The notes beneath the pieces were generated by a model. The model worked only from the letters and a program-made list of their open reading frames with translations, made no database searches and was not told the origin of the DNA. Source: Rufibacter sp. XAAS-G3-1 (GTDB taxonomy: Bacteria; Bacteroidota; Bacteroidia; Cytophagales; Hymenobacteraceae). From it: 64,000 bases of DNA. The stretch is from positions 62,001 through 126,000 of the forward strand of contig NZ_JABFAM010000010.1 of assembly GCF_013623775.1 (NCBI RefSeq). The letters run 5' to 3'. Below, piece after piece: positions 51,165 through 59,361 of the stretch. Every line of letters starts with the position of its first letter. The first letter of the stretch is position 1. The position numbers and the translations under genes were made by a program.

Positions 51165-52577
51165 TTAGATAGTGGCGGCTTTTTCCAAGGCCTTCCGCAG
51201 GGCGGCCAGTTTGTGGTGCACTTCGTTCAGTTCGCTTTGGGTGTCTGACTTGGCCACCACCCCAGCCCCGGCCTGGAAATACAGGGTATTCTTCACGCTC
51301 AGGAACGACCGAATCATGATGGCATGGTTGAAATCTCCGCCGAAGCCCAGGTACCCGATGCAGCCGCCGTAATAACCCCGGCCCGTAGGCTCTAGTTCAT
51401 CAATCAAGGTGAGGGCGCGGTGTTTGGGAGCGCCCGACAAGGTACCGGCCGGAAACGTATCTGCCACCATCTGCACCGAGCCGTGCGCCTGCGGCAGGTT
51501 GGCGGTCACTTTGGAAACCAGGTGAATCACGTGCGAATAGTACTGCACTTCTTTGAACACCTCTACCTGCACGTGGTCGCCGTGGCGGCTGAGGTCGTTG
51601 CGGGCCAGGTCTACCAGCATCACGTGCTCTGAGTTCTCCTTGGGATCGTCATAGAGTTTCTGCGCCAGTTCGGCATCGGCGGCGTCATTGCCGGTGCGCT
51701 TGAACGTGCCCGCAATGGGGTAAATGGTGGCTACGTCGTTCTTGATGGTTAACTGCGCCTCGGGCGAAGACCCGAAAATCTTGAAGTTGCCGTAGTCAAA
51801 GTAGAACAGGTATGGTGATGGGTTAATAGACCTCAAGGCGCGGTACACGTTGAACTCATCGCCCTGGAACGACTGCGAAAACCGGCGCGACAACACAATC
51901 TGGAACACGTTGCCCAGGTGGCAGTGGCGTTTGCCCTCTTCTATGATGCGCAGGAACTCTTCATCGGTCTGGTTCGTGGTTTCCTCCCCGGCCGTAGCGA
52001 AGTGGAAGGCCGGGAAGTTCTTGTTTTGAATAAGCGTCTCCAGTTCATCCAAGCCGTCGTTTTGGGGCTGATTTCCTGAAAAGTGCTCAAAAATGTACAG
52101 CTCGTTTTTGAAATGGTCAATGGCAATCACAAACCGGAAAGCCTGGTACAGAATCTCGGGCATCTCGGCGTGCGCCGATTCTTTCTCTTGTAATTCCAGC
52201 GTCTCAAAGTATTGCACCGCCTCAAACGACATGTACCCGAACAACCCGTTCTGGATAAACCCGAACGGCCCGGCCTCCGCCTTAAACGACTCGCAATACG
52301 TTTGGAGCAGATGCACCGCATCGCGCTTCTGCGCCAATACCTGTTCTTCTACCGTGCCGTCTGGGTAAGAGCGGCGCAGCACGTTGTCTTTCAGCCGGAA
52401 CTCCGCGATGGGTTCGCAGCAGATGTAGGTGAAACTGTTCTCCTGGCCGTGGTAGTCAGAGCTTTCCAGCAGCAGGCAGTTGCGGTACTTGTCGCGGAGT
52501 TGCAGGTAAATGCCCACCGGGGTCACGGTGTCGGCGAGGAGTTGGCGGTATTGCGTTTGTAGGGTGTAGGTCTTCAT
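51165..52577 (-). CDS. trpE: Anthranilate synthase component I
   Basis: Makes anthranilate from chorismate with TrpG ammonia. The start at 52577 (MKTYTLQTQYRQL) follows the attenuator; an earlier ORF start at 52619 is inside the hairpin. LLLESSDYHG is the Trp feedback site, and PAGTLSGAPKHRA and GGCIGYLGFGGDFNHAI are catalytic segments. A piece of the short palindromic repeat at 52057-52093 encodes part of a variable loop near residue 170. First gene of trpEGDCFBA-aroF. Confidence 0.96.
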   Translation of the reverse strand: MKTYTLQTQYRQLLADTVTPVGIYLQLRDKYRNCLLLESSDYHGQENSFTYICCEPIAEFRLKDNVLRRSYPDGTVEEQVLAQKRDAVHLLQTYCESFKAEAGPFGFIQNGLFGYMSFEAVQYFETLELQEKESAHAEMPEILYQAFRFVIAIDHFKNELYIFEHFSGNQPQNDGLDELETLIQNKNFPAFHFATAGEETTNQTDEEFLRIIEEGKRHCHLGNVFQIVLSRRFSQSFQGDEFNVYRALRSINPSPYLFYFDYGNFKIFGSSPEAQLTIKNDVATIYPIAGTFKRTGNDAADAELAQKLYDDPKENSEHVMLVDLARNDLSRHGDHVQVEVFKEVQYYSHVIHLVSKVTANLPQAHGSVQMVADTFPAGTLSGAPKHRALTLIDELEPTGRGYYGGCIGYLGFGGDFNHAIMIRSFLSVKNTLYFQAGAGVVAKSDTQSELNEVHHKLAALRKALEKAATI

Positions 52578-52584
52578 AAAAGGA

Positions 52585-52622
52585 ATAAAAAAAGGCTTAC
52601 TGTTTTGGTTGAACAGCAAGCC
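52585..52622 (-). terminator. Second trp attenuator terminator (T2)
   Basis: Minus-strand hairpin GGCTTGCTGTT / AACAGTAAGCC (11 pairs counting one G-U, 7-base loop) followed by T7, eight bases before the trpE ATG. Its 5' arm, extended as AAGGGCTTGCTGTTC (52611-52625), can instead pair with GAACAGCAGGCCCTT (52653-52667), which starts in the stop codon of the second leader peptide. Confidence 0.85.
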
Positions 52623-52665
52623 CTTTAAGGTATAGGCAAGTTTAGATTAGGCAAGGGCCTGCTGT

Positions 52666-52725
52666 TCACACATTTTCCAATGGGTGCCACCAACACATCA
52701 TTCCGCTAATCATTTCTCGTTTCAT
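52666..52725 (-). CDS. trpL2: Second trp leader peptide (Trp-Trp codons)
   Basis: 19 aa, MKREMISGMMCWWHPLENV, with two adjacent Trp codons (TGG TGG, codons 12-13). The TGA stop overlaps the antiterminator arm at 52653-52667. If charged tRNA-Trp is scarce the ribosome stalls about 20 bases upstream, leaving the arm free to block T2; a ribosome reaching the stop would cover the arm and let T2 form. In-frame ATGs at codons 5, 9 and 10 are alternative starts. Confidence 0.78.
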   Translation of the reverse strand: MKREMISGMMCWWHPLENV

Positions 52726-52754
52726 TCTGCTCTTTTATTAGTTGTTCTGAACGC

Positions 52755-52794
52755 GTTAAAAACACCAAAGGCCCGGGTGAATCCGAGCCTTTGG
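52755..52794 (-). terminator. First trp attenuator terminator (T1)
   Basis: Minus-strand CCAAAGGC.CGG / CCG.GCCTTTGG hairpin (52765-52776, 52783-52794), then TGTTTTTAAC. The loop and 5' arm (CGGATTCACCC, 52775-52785) can instead pair with GGGTGAACCG at 52820-52829 just after the first leader stop. Confidence 0.83.
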
Positions 52795-52830
52795 TTATGG
52801 TACATTTCTGCACAGCAAGCGGTTCACCCA

Positions 52831-52884
52831 TCAGTTTTGACGTGCGTGCCACCAGGCGTTGTGCGAAAATTGTGTCTTGTTCAT
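52831..52884 (-). CDS. trpL1: First trp leader peptide (Trp-Trp codons)
   Basis: 17 aa, MNKTQFSHNAWWHARQN, with Trp codons 11 and 12. Four bases after a -7 box (TACATTTG), so the message may be leaderless or nearly so. Its stop lies 1 base before the GGGTGAACCG antiterminator arm, the same design as the second leader. Two WW leaders in series before one operon is the unusual feature here. Confidence 0.8.
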   Translation of the reverse strand: MNKTQFSHNAWWHARQN

Positions 52885-52888
52885 GTTG

Positions 52889-52918
52889 CAAATGTAGGAG
52901 CCAGAAAATGATTCGCAA
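52889..52918 (-). promoter_or_regulatory. trp operon promoter
   Basis: Minus strand: TTG (52918-52916), 19-base spacer, TACATTTG (52896-52889): the Bacteroidota TTG-N19-TAnnTTTG consensus. The transcript should start near the trpL1 ATG. Confidence 0.65.
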
Positions 52919-52989
52919 GAAAAGTGTCAAAAAAAGATGCACTTTCTCAAAAATAGGCTAAAAACCTACTATTTCCGTACTTTTAACCT

Positions 52990-53931
52990 GTGTTGCACTC
53001 CTCTGCCTTTCGGTCTTTCTTCCTGTTCCTGCTGGTTTTTCAATTAGGACTTACTCCTTTCAAGACGAAGGCGCAGTCTACCTATACCCATGAAACGGAG
53101 GCCGCGGCTGACACCCTCAACCAATTCAGCCGCCGTCTGCCGTGGCTGGCCGCCGGGGGCGCGACCGTTTACGTGGGCGGCTTGGCCCTGCTGAACCACG
53201 CCTGGTACCAGGAAAACAAGCAAACTAGCTTCCATTGGTTTAATGATGCCCACGAGTGGAAGCAACTGGACAAAGCTGGTCATTTCTGGGGTGCTTTCCA
53301 TGAAAGCCGCCTGGGCGTAGATTTACGGCGGAAAGCGGGCGTGCCCGAAAAGAAAGCCATCTGGTACGGCGGTGCCCTGGGCTTCGTGCTGCAAACCCCC
53401 ATTGAATACTTTGACGGCCGCTCCCCCGCTTACGGTGCCTCCCTCACCGACATTGCCGCCAACGCAGCCGGTTCTTTGGCGGTCATCACGCAGCAACTGG
53501 CGTGGGGCGAAATCCGGCTTACGCCGAAATATTCCTTTCACCGCACCCACTACGCTCCCCTGCGCCCCAACGTGCTAGGCAAAGGCGCCACTGAGGAGTT
53601 CCTGAAAGACTACAACGGGCACACGTACTGGCTCAGCGTGGACTTGGCGAAGTTCCTCTCCCCTAAGAGCCGGTTCCCCAAATGGCTAAATCCCGCCCTA
53701 GGTTATGGGGCCGAAGAAATGGTGTACAATGATGTGGATGCCAACCGCGCCCTAGGCTTACACGCCTACCGGCAATATTACCTCAGCGTAGACCTAAACT
53801 GGCAGGCCATTCCCACCCGCAGCAAGTTCCTGAAGAGCGCCTTTTATGTCTTGTCCATCTTCAAGTTTCCCGCTCCGGCGTTAGAGTATAACAGAAAGCA
53901 GGGCTGGAAGATGCATGGGGTGTATTTTTAG
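52990..53931 (+). CDS. DUF2279 (YfiM-like) predicted periplasmic protein
   Basis: 313 aa. GTG start at 52990 (a TTG follows it); then a signal-like segment (FRSFFLFLLVFQLGLTPF). DUF2279 features include WFNDAHEWKQLDKAGHFWG, YGASLTDIAANAAGS and membrane-like GGALGFVLQTP. The family is predicted periplasmic, function unknown. Divergent from the trp leader, with only about 100 bases between their starts. Confidence 0.82.
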   Translation: MLHSSAFRSFFLFLLVFQLGLTPFKTKAQSTYTHETEAAADTLNQFSRRLPWLAAGGATVYVGGLALLNHAWYQENKQTSFHWFNDAHEWKQLDKAGHFWGAFHESRLGVDLRRKAGVPEKKAIWYGGALGFVLQTPIEYFDGRSPAYGASLTDIAANAAGSLAVITQQLAWGEIRLTPKYSFHRTHYAPLRPNVLGKGATEEFLKDYNGHTYWLSVDLAKFLSPKSRFPKWLNPALGYGAEEMVYNDVDANRALGLHAYRQYYLSVDLNWQAIPTRSKFLKSAFYVLSIFKFPAPALEYNRKQGWKMHGVYF

Positions 53932-53969
53932 ATTGCTAGTTTAAAGTTAGCAGTAGGTTAAATCCCTCT

Positions 53970-54005
53970 ATACCGCAAGTTTAGCGCAGCGGTAACTTGC
54001 GGTAT
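53970..54005. repeat. 11-bp hairpin ATACCGCAAGT
   Basis: Arms 53970-53980 and 53995-54005 around AGCGCAGCGGTA. Between convergent DUF2279 and hicB, possibly a terminator. Confidence 0.55.
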
Positions 54006-54014
54006 GATTAGCTA

Positions 54015-54233
54015 TTAAGCATACATTAATTTCCCCTTTGGTTTAGGAATTTCCCGGCCAAGAGCCTTAGCTGTTTCAATCCACTCCTGTATTACAATTC
54101 GTACCTGTTGTAAGGCTTCTTCATAGGTCGCACCATCAGCCATGCAACCCGCCAGTTCAGGCACTTCTGCGATGACCGCATTGTCTTCCTGACTCCAATA
54201 CATGATAATTTCGTATTTAGGATTCATCTTCAT
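54015..54233 (-). CDS. hicB: HicB-family antitoxin
   Basis: 72 aa. The HicB RNase-H-like half-fold is seen in AVIAEVPELAGCMADGATYEEAL, followed by a helix. It is short and has no C-terminal DNA-binding domain, as in the compact HicB forms. The start overlaps hicA by 17 bases. It should neutralise HicA; autoregulation is uncertain without a DNA-binding domain. Confidence 0.85.
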   Translation of the reverse strand: MKMNPKYEIIMYWSQEDNAVIAEVPELAGCMADGATYEEALQQVRIVIQEWIETAKALGREIPKPKGKLMYA

Positions 54234-54483
54234 GTTTGGCTAATTTATATTTGAGCAGAATGGCTCTTACCTGTTTTACTTGATAAGGTTTGGCCTTACT
54301 TTCTTTCGTTTGAATATTAATAATTTCCTCAATTCCCTCACGATGAAAAATATGATGGCTCCCGCCGGTCATTCTTTCAGTGAAACCTAGGGTAAGTAAA
54401 AAATTTCGCAGTTCATCAAATCCAATATTGGTATCTGAAGTTCCAGACAGAATTTTTAAAAGAAGCTTTTCATATTTACTCAT
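54217..54483 (-). CDS. hicA: HicA-family mRNA interferase toxin
   Basis: 88 aa. The dsRBD-like HicA fold carries the active His in TGGSHHIFHR (residues 43/44), preceded by LLTLGFTERM. HicA toxins cleave mRNA. This gene is upstream of and overlaps hicB, the classical hicA-hicB order. The N-terminal LLLKILSGTSDTNIGFDELR stretch is an extension seen in Bacteroidota forms. Confidence 0.87.
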   Translation of the reverse strand: MSKYEKLLLKILSGTSDTNIGFDELRNFLLTLGFTERMTGGSHHIFHREGIEEIINIQTKESKAKPYQVKQVRAILLKYKLAKHEDES

Positions 54484-54582
54484 TCGTTACACGATGGCAT
54501 TAAACTTAACCTAGTGAAGATAAGCAATTTCTTTTATCTACAAACGGGAAGAAAGCTTATATAATTGCCTATTTCAACTAAT

Positions 54583-55236
54583 TCACAAGACTTCCGCCAC
54601 CGGAAACATCATCTTGAAATCATTCAGTGCCACTGTGGCTAAAGGTTTCAATTGCTGAACAGGGGGAAAAAAATGTGCTTCACTGCTGATGTTTTCCGTG
54701 GAAGCCAATTGCGCGTGCCCGCTGGCTTCTGGTTGGGTGAGGAGTAATTTACCTTGGTGCTGTTGCACAATCCTGTTCATTGGTAAAACCTTGGTAGTGA
54801 AAGGGAATCTGGGGCCCCAGGGTTTTACCTGCGCCGTGAAGAACGTCTGACCGTCGCGGCTTACCTGCACATGGGTAGTCCCATCTGGTTGGGTAAGAAT
54901 GTTGAAATTGGCTAGTTCTTTGGGAATGCCCCAGTTCTCGCGGCCGTTCCAGGCACTTTCGTGGGTGGACACGTAGATTTTGGAGATGGAAAAAGCGAGC
55001 TTCTCCTTTACTTTAAAGAGGGCCGGAATAAACAGCAACTCCTGGTAGGGGCCCACCTCAGCAGTCTCGTAGTTCATCAGCAGCACGCCTCCCATTCCTG
55101 CTTCATAGGAGTTTTGCTGAAAATCGGCTAGAAACCCGAAGTTATAACTGAAAGCTTTGGGAATTTTGTAGAGCCAAACAATTCCGTTGCCGGTTAAACT
55201 CCAGGGGGCCGGGGCAATGAGCGAGGGAGGCTGCAT
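54583..55236 (-). CDS. Acetoacetate decarboxylase-fold protein
   Basis: 217 aa. The ADC superfamily fold is suggested by PYQELLFIPALF, YVSTHESAWNGRENWGIPKELANF and VQVSRDGQTFFTAQV. In acetoacetate decarboxylase the catalytic pair reads PKK; here WGIPKELA has the first Lys but a Glu in place of the second. The enzyme is therefore probably not an acetoacetate decarboxylase, but a family member of unknown substrate. Monocistronic, divergent from the Smr gene. Confidence 0.7.
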   Translation of the reverse strand: MQPPSLIAPAPWSLTGNGIVWLYKIPKAFSYNFGFLADFQQNSYEAGMGGVLLMNYETAEVGPYQELLFIPALFKVKEKLAFSISKIYVSTHESAWNGRENWGIPKELANFNILTQPDGTTHVQVSRDGQTFFTAQVKPWGPRFPFTTKVLPMNRIVQQHQGKLLLTQPEASGHAQLASTENISSEAHFFPPVQQLKPLATVALNDFKMMFPVAEVL

Positions 55237-55393
55237 ACGGTTGGTCTTTGGTTTGCTTTTTTCAACGATTCCTACTCGGCTCAGTTGCTTTAGGTTTCAA
55301 ACTTCCCGCTGCCGGGGTTTAGCTTTTCGTCGCCAGAACCATTGCGCCGAGGCACGGCCTTTGAACTCTTCGCCCTCCTCCCTTGCTTTTGCG

Positions 55394-55401
55394 TATCTTT
55401 G
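55394..55401 (+). promoter_or_regulatory. -7 promoter box (TATCTTTG) of the Smr gene
   Basis: Exact TAnnTTTG match 52 bases before the start. Confidence 0.45.
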
Positions 55402-55453
55402 TGCAAAGGCAGGTGTTTTTAGCCTGTTTTTGCCAAACAAGACCTAAAACGAT

Positions 55454-56416
55454 ATGAATATAGGAGACCGCGTGCGCCTCATGCACGGCCGAGAGCAAGG
55501 CGTGATTACCCGCTTTCTGGATAACAACCTGGTGGAAGTAGCCATTGACAATGATTTCACCATTCCGGTCATGCGCCGCGAGGTGGTGGTGATCGCCCCC
55601 GAGGAAGCGGAAATGTTCCGTACCGGCCCGGCCGCACCTGAACCTTCCAAGAAAAAGGAGGCTCCCGTGGTTCCGTCCACGGCCGTGGCGGGCATTTACA
55701 TTACGCTGGTGCACCAGACGCCCGAATTGCTGGCGGTGCACATTGTGAATAATTCCGATTTCGATTTATTGTTCACCTACGGTGAGGAAACCGAGAAAGG
55801 CTACAAGGCCCAGCACAACGACAAACTGACCCCGAAGAAAACCAAACCGGTAGCCCACCTGCACCTCAACGATTTCGAGAAGTGGCCTGATTTGGTAGTG
55901 CAGTACCTGCAGCACAAAACCGGTTCCAATGCGCTGCTGGAACCGGTTACCCGCAAACTCAAGTTCAAGGCCTCGTCCTTTTACAAGAGCAAGAAAACGG
56001 CCCCGGTGTTGCAAAAGGAAGGCTACGTGTTCCAACTAGATTCAAAGCCTTCCTTGGTAAACCCAGACCAGATTCAGGAACAGTTGATTGAGTCATCGGC
56101 GCAGGCCGAGAATAACAAAGTGGCCGTTCCGCACCACGAGGTAGACCTGCACATTGAGAAACTGCTGCCCAACGAAGACCCCAAACAGATGAGCAACTCT
56201 GAGATTCTGCGTCAGCAACTCAGCGTTTTCCAGGACAACCTGGACAGGGCTATTGCCGCCAACATGCACGAGATTATCTTCATCCATGGCACCGGTAACG
56301 GCGTACTGAAGAAGGAAATCCAGAAAGTGCTGAGCCGGAACCCACACATCAAGTTCTATGAAGATGCCCGCAAGGAGAAATTCGGGCATGGGGCTACCAA
56401 GGTTTCTTTGAAGTAA
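55454..56416 (+). CDS. DUF2027 / Smr-domain protein
   Basis: 320 aa. An N-terminal KOW-like domain (MNIGDRVRLMHGREQGVITR), a central DUF2027 domain with IYITLVHQTPELLAVHI and a C-terminal Smr nuclease-type domain: HHEVDLHIEKLLPN (the DLHxxx motif) and MHEIIFIHGTGNGVLKKEI with the HGxGxG loop. Smr domains cut or bind branched DNA or stalled-ribosome mRNA in other bacteria; this class is undetermined. Monocistronic. Confidence 0.88.
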   Translation: MNIGDRVRLMHGREQGVITRFLDNNLVEVAIDNDFTIPVMRREVVVIAPEEAEMFRTGPAAPEPSKKKEAPVVPSTAVAGIYITLVHQTPELLAVHIVNNSDFDLLFTYGEETEKGYKAQHNDKLTPKKTKPVAHLHLNDFEKWPDLVVQYLQHKTGSNALLEPVTRKLKFKASSFYKSKKTAPVLQKEGYVFQLDSKPSLVNPDQIQEQLIESSAQAENNKVAVPHHEVDLHIEKLLPNEDPKQMSNSEILRQQLSVFQDNLDRAIAANMHEIIFIHGTGNGVLKKEIQKVLSRNPHIKFYEDARKEKFGHGATKVSLK

Positions 56417-56434
56417 CCCCTCAGAAGGAGACGG

Positions 56435-56820
56435 TAAAGCGCCAGAACCCACCCCTACCCCCCCGAGGAGGGGAATACGCCTTTGCGTGGGATGGAAATG
56501 TGTGATCGGCAGGTGTTAACATCCCCCCTTCGCCCCCTTCAAAGGGGGAGTATCTGCTTTAGAGGGCAGAAGTACTGAATTGGCAGATATAGCTTCTGCA
56601 ACTTTCCCAGTTCCAGTCTTTCCCGAGCGCGCCTCGCTTTTGGCCCTAGACAAACATCAGCTAAGAGAGACAGACTTCTCGGGCCGAAAGGGCAGTGCGG
56701 GAGGGGAAGACGGGGCCTCGCGGCCGTGAGCGCATAGCGGAACAGATGAAACATTACAGCACTTGCACCCACGCAAAAAGCAGCCAAACCCAGGGAACAG
56801 CGTAAGGCGTGCACAAACTA
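56435..56820 (+). repeat. Dispersed structured repeat, copy 4 (R1 family)
   Basis: Flank CAGAACCCACCCCTACCCCC with GAGGAGGGGAATACGCC at 56440-56485, then the core TTCCCAGTTCCAGTCTTTCC to CACCCACGCAAAAAGCAGCC. The whole 56417-56977 gap is repeat plus about 150 bases of gene-free A-rich sequence before the pyruvate kinase stop. Confidence 0.85.
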
Positions 56821-56977
56821 ATATCCAAGCACTAAGCAGCCAAGGCAACAGCATATTCCATGCACCTTCCAATCTAAAAATCTGACGAACATGCCCCTTC
56901 CAAGAGCTTATTCCCTTTAAAAATAAGCGAAACTACAAGCAAGAGAAACAACCCGCATCAAGTCCTCCAAGCGCAAC

Positions 56978-58882
56978 TCACTCACTCAGTTCTCCATCCA
57001 AATCAGAGACCTGGAGCATGCGCAGCAGGGAGGTTTTTTTGTATTGGTGTTCCTGCATCCGCTTCATGATGTCGTCCAGCATGGAAATGGATTTCAGGAT
57101 GTGAGGGCCTTTGTTCAGCATGACGCAGTCGGCGCGTTGGGCCATGGCGGCATCGGTGATTTCGGCGCGGGACGGACGGCCTTTTTTGGTGAGTTTCTCC
57201 AGTACCTGGGTGGCCCAGACTACCGGCAGATGGGCGGCTTCGGTGATCCAGAGGATTTCCTCCTGTACTTCGGCTAGCCGCTGCCAACCTAGTTCCACGG
57301 CCAGGTCTCCGCGCGCGATCATGATACCGGCGGGGTGTTGCCGCATTAAGGTGAGCAGCAGGTGGGGCAGATTGCTGAAAGCGGCCTTGGTTTCAATCTT
57401 GAGCATGATACCAATGTGCCCGGCCTGGTGTTCTCTCAAAGCGTGCTGCAACTCCTCCACCATCTCGGGGCGGCTCACGAAGGAAAGGTTCACCACATCG
57501 GCGTGCTGCACCACAAAGGCCAGGTCTTCGCGGTCTTTCTTGGTTAGTTTGTGCAGTTGCAGGCCACTTTCCGGCAGGTTAATGCCTTTGTCTGCGCGGA
57601 GTTTGCTTCCGGCCTCATCGGCGGCGGTGATCTTCAGGCGCAGAAAATCTGGGGTTACTTCTTCAATCACGCCTTCTATCTCGCCATCGTCAAACAAGAT
57701 GGGCTCACCTTTCTTTACCCTTGTAAAAATCTCGGGCAAGGTGCAGGAGATATGCGCGGCCTCTACTTCGTTTCCTTCTTTGTCAAAGCGGGCGGGCGCG
57801 CCCGGAATGTTTTTGCGGTGCAGAAATAACTCCTGCCCTACTTTCAGGTTCAGCGGAATGACCATGGGGGGCAAGGTGCCTATCTTCTCCTTGAACTCCT
57901 CGCCAGATTTATGGATCAGGGTCAGCTCGGTACCGGCGCTGAGATACGCCGATTTTAGAAGTTGCACCAGCACGCCGCCGCCTTTTTTCTGCAAAACGGT
58001 AAAGGTTCTTTTTCTTCGGCGGGTGTCTTTGAAGGTAATCTCGTCGCCTTTTCGCGCGTGCTTCACCCACTCGGCCGACACCCTTAACGTAAGGTCTACC
58101 CGTTCTGGGGCAGGAATATCTTTGGGGGCCAGCCACGCTTTGGCCGGAGCCAGTATTTCGCCCAGTTCATCAATCTTGGGGTGAATGGACACTACCCGGG
58201 GGCCGGGTTGGATTGATCCGGTGCGGAGTTTAGGGCCCATCAGGTCAAACAGAATCATGCATCTGCGTCCCAGTTCCTTTTCGGCCTTTTTGATCTGCCG
58301 CACCATTTTCGCCCACACCGTTTTATCGTCATGGGCACAGTTCAGGCGGGCGCAGTTCATACCGGCTCTCATGAGATCCCGCACCATTTCGTAGTCGTCG
58401 GCCATGTCTGAGGAAAACGTAACCATGATGCGACCCTCCCGGTTGGGCGACGGTTCTCCCAGCAAGGCGGTGATGTTGGGTTTGAGGCTGGAGAGGGCCG
58501 GAAGGAAAGGAACCACCGCTGGAGATGAGTCACTGGTATGCACCAGAAGTAATTGCAGTTGATTTTTAACCGCCGTGAGGTTGGCCACCACATTGCCTTC
58601 GGCGCGGCCCAAAGAGGAAAGCCCCAACCCAGACAAAGCTCTCTGAAGTGCCCGGATGTCCTGTTTGCGGAGGGCCAGGTAGTGCAGCAGGTTTTTGCTG
58701 CCCGCTGTAAACGCCGGATGCACCTTGCTGATCTGGGCGGCATAGGTTTTCTCCAAAGCCTGCCCCTGCTGCAAAAGTTCTTCCACCTGGTGGATGAGCT
58801 TGACCAACGTTGTTTTAGGAGGGAATTCCCCCCTTGACACGTTGCCTTCTTCACGGGCTGCGCGTAAGGAATCTTTTTTCAT
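56978..58882 (-). CDS. Pyruvate kinase-like protein, atypical long form
   Basis: 634 aa. The N-terminal ~145 aa are a helical extension with no recognised domain. A TIM-barrel kinase core follows: IMVTFSSDMADDYEMVRDL, AGMNCARLNCAHDD (the RxNxSH-type substrate loop), CMILFDLMGPKLRTG, IMIARGDLAVELG (the PK signature MARGDLG) and ITDAAMAQRADCVMLNKG. The barrel is interrupted by a long insert (residues about 255-430) and the usual C-terminal allosteric domain is missing. The barrel suggests phosphoenolpyruvate plus ADP to pyruvate plus ATP, but the altered loops leave the true activity open. Confidence 0.8.
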   Translation of the reverse strand: MKKDSLRAAREEGNVSRGEFPPKTTLVKLIHQVEELLQQGQALEKTYAAQISKVHPAFTAGSKNLLHYLALRKQDIRALQRALSGLGLSSLGRAEGNVVANLTAVKNQLQLLLVHTSDSSPAVVPFLPALSSLKPNITALLGEPSPNREGRIMVTFSSDMADDYEMVRDLMRAGMNCARLNCAHDDKTVWAKMVRQIKKAEKELGRRCMILFDLMGPKLRTGSIQPGPRVVSIHPKIDELGEILAPAKAWLAPKDIPAPERVDLTLRVSAEWVKHARKGDEITFKDTRRRKRTFTVLQKKGGGVLVQLLKSAYLSAGTELTLIHKSGEEFKEKIGTLPPMVIPLNLKVGQELFLHRKNIPGAPARFDKEGNEVEAAHISCTLPEIFTRVKKGEPILFDDGEIEGVIEEVTPDFLRLKITAADEAGSKLRADKGINLPESGLQLHKLTKKDREDLAFVVQHADVVNLSFVSRPEMVEELQHALREHQAGHIGIMLKIETKAAFSNLPHLLLTLMRQHPAGIMIARGDLAVELGWQRLAEVQEEILWITEAAHLPVVWATQVLEKLTKKGRPSRAEITDAAMAQRADCVMLNKGPHILKSISMLDDIMKRMQEHQYKKTSLLRMLQVSDLDGELSE

Positions 58883-59347
58883 GGTGTCTTACTTGTTCTG
58901 GTCAAACGTGACGCTCTGTTTCTGGCAATCAACTCATGTCACATACGTTTTGTTTGGCTTCTTAGCATGGGTCAATCCCTTAAATAAATGATTTCATGAT
59001 GAGGCCTCCTGGTGATTCCACTCCTCTGGGCAAGACTCAGACTATGTTCATGGTTCTGTTTTAGGCTTGTTTTCACGAAAATGATTCAAAAACAAGCTCA
59101 TGCTACCACACTTGCGCCCGTGTGGTTTTAGGGCTGATTTTCCAAAAACAGGCAAAAAACGTTTCCTCCTACAAAGGCGTTGCTTTCATAAAAAATAGCC
59201 GGGCAAGACAGAAAAGCAAGGTTTGGCAGAACTGCTATTTGACGCTTGAAACCAATTTGCCTTCCAACACCCGTTTTGAGCCTGTTTTCAGAAAAATAGC
59301 CCTTAAACGATGGTGAATTCAGCACCCCATTTCCCGGGAGAAAGCCG
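58883..59347. other. Gene-free stretch upstream of rnpB
   Basis: Contains the pyruvate kinase promoter region and three copies of the short palindromic repeat (59060-59098, 59125-59160, 59273-59310). No gene recognised. Confidence 0.6.
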
Positions 59348-59355
59348 TATCTTTG
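59348..59355 (+). promoter_or_regulatory. rnpB -7 promoter box (TATCTTTG)
   Basis: TAnnTTTG match 6 bases before the RNase P RNA 5' end. Confidence 0.65.
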
Positions 59356-59361
59356 TAAAAA

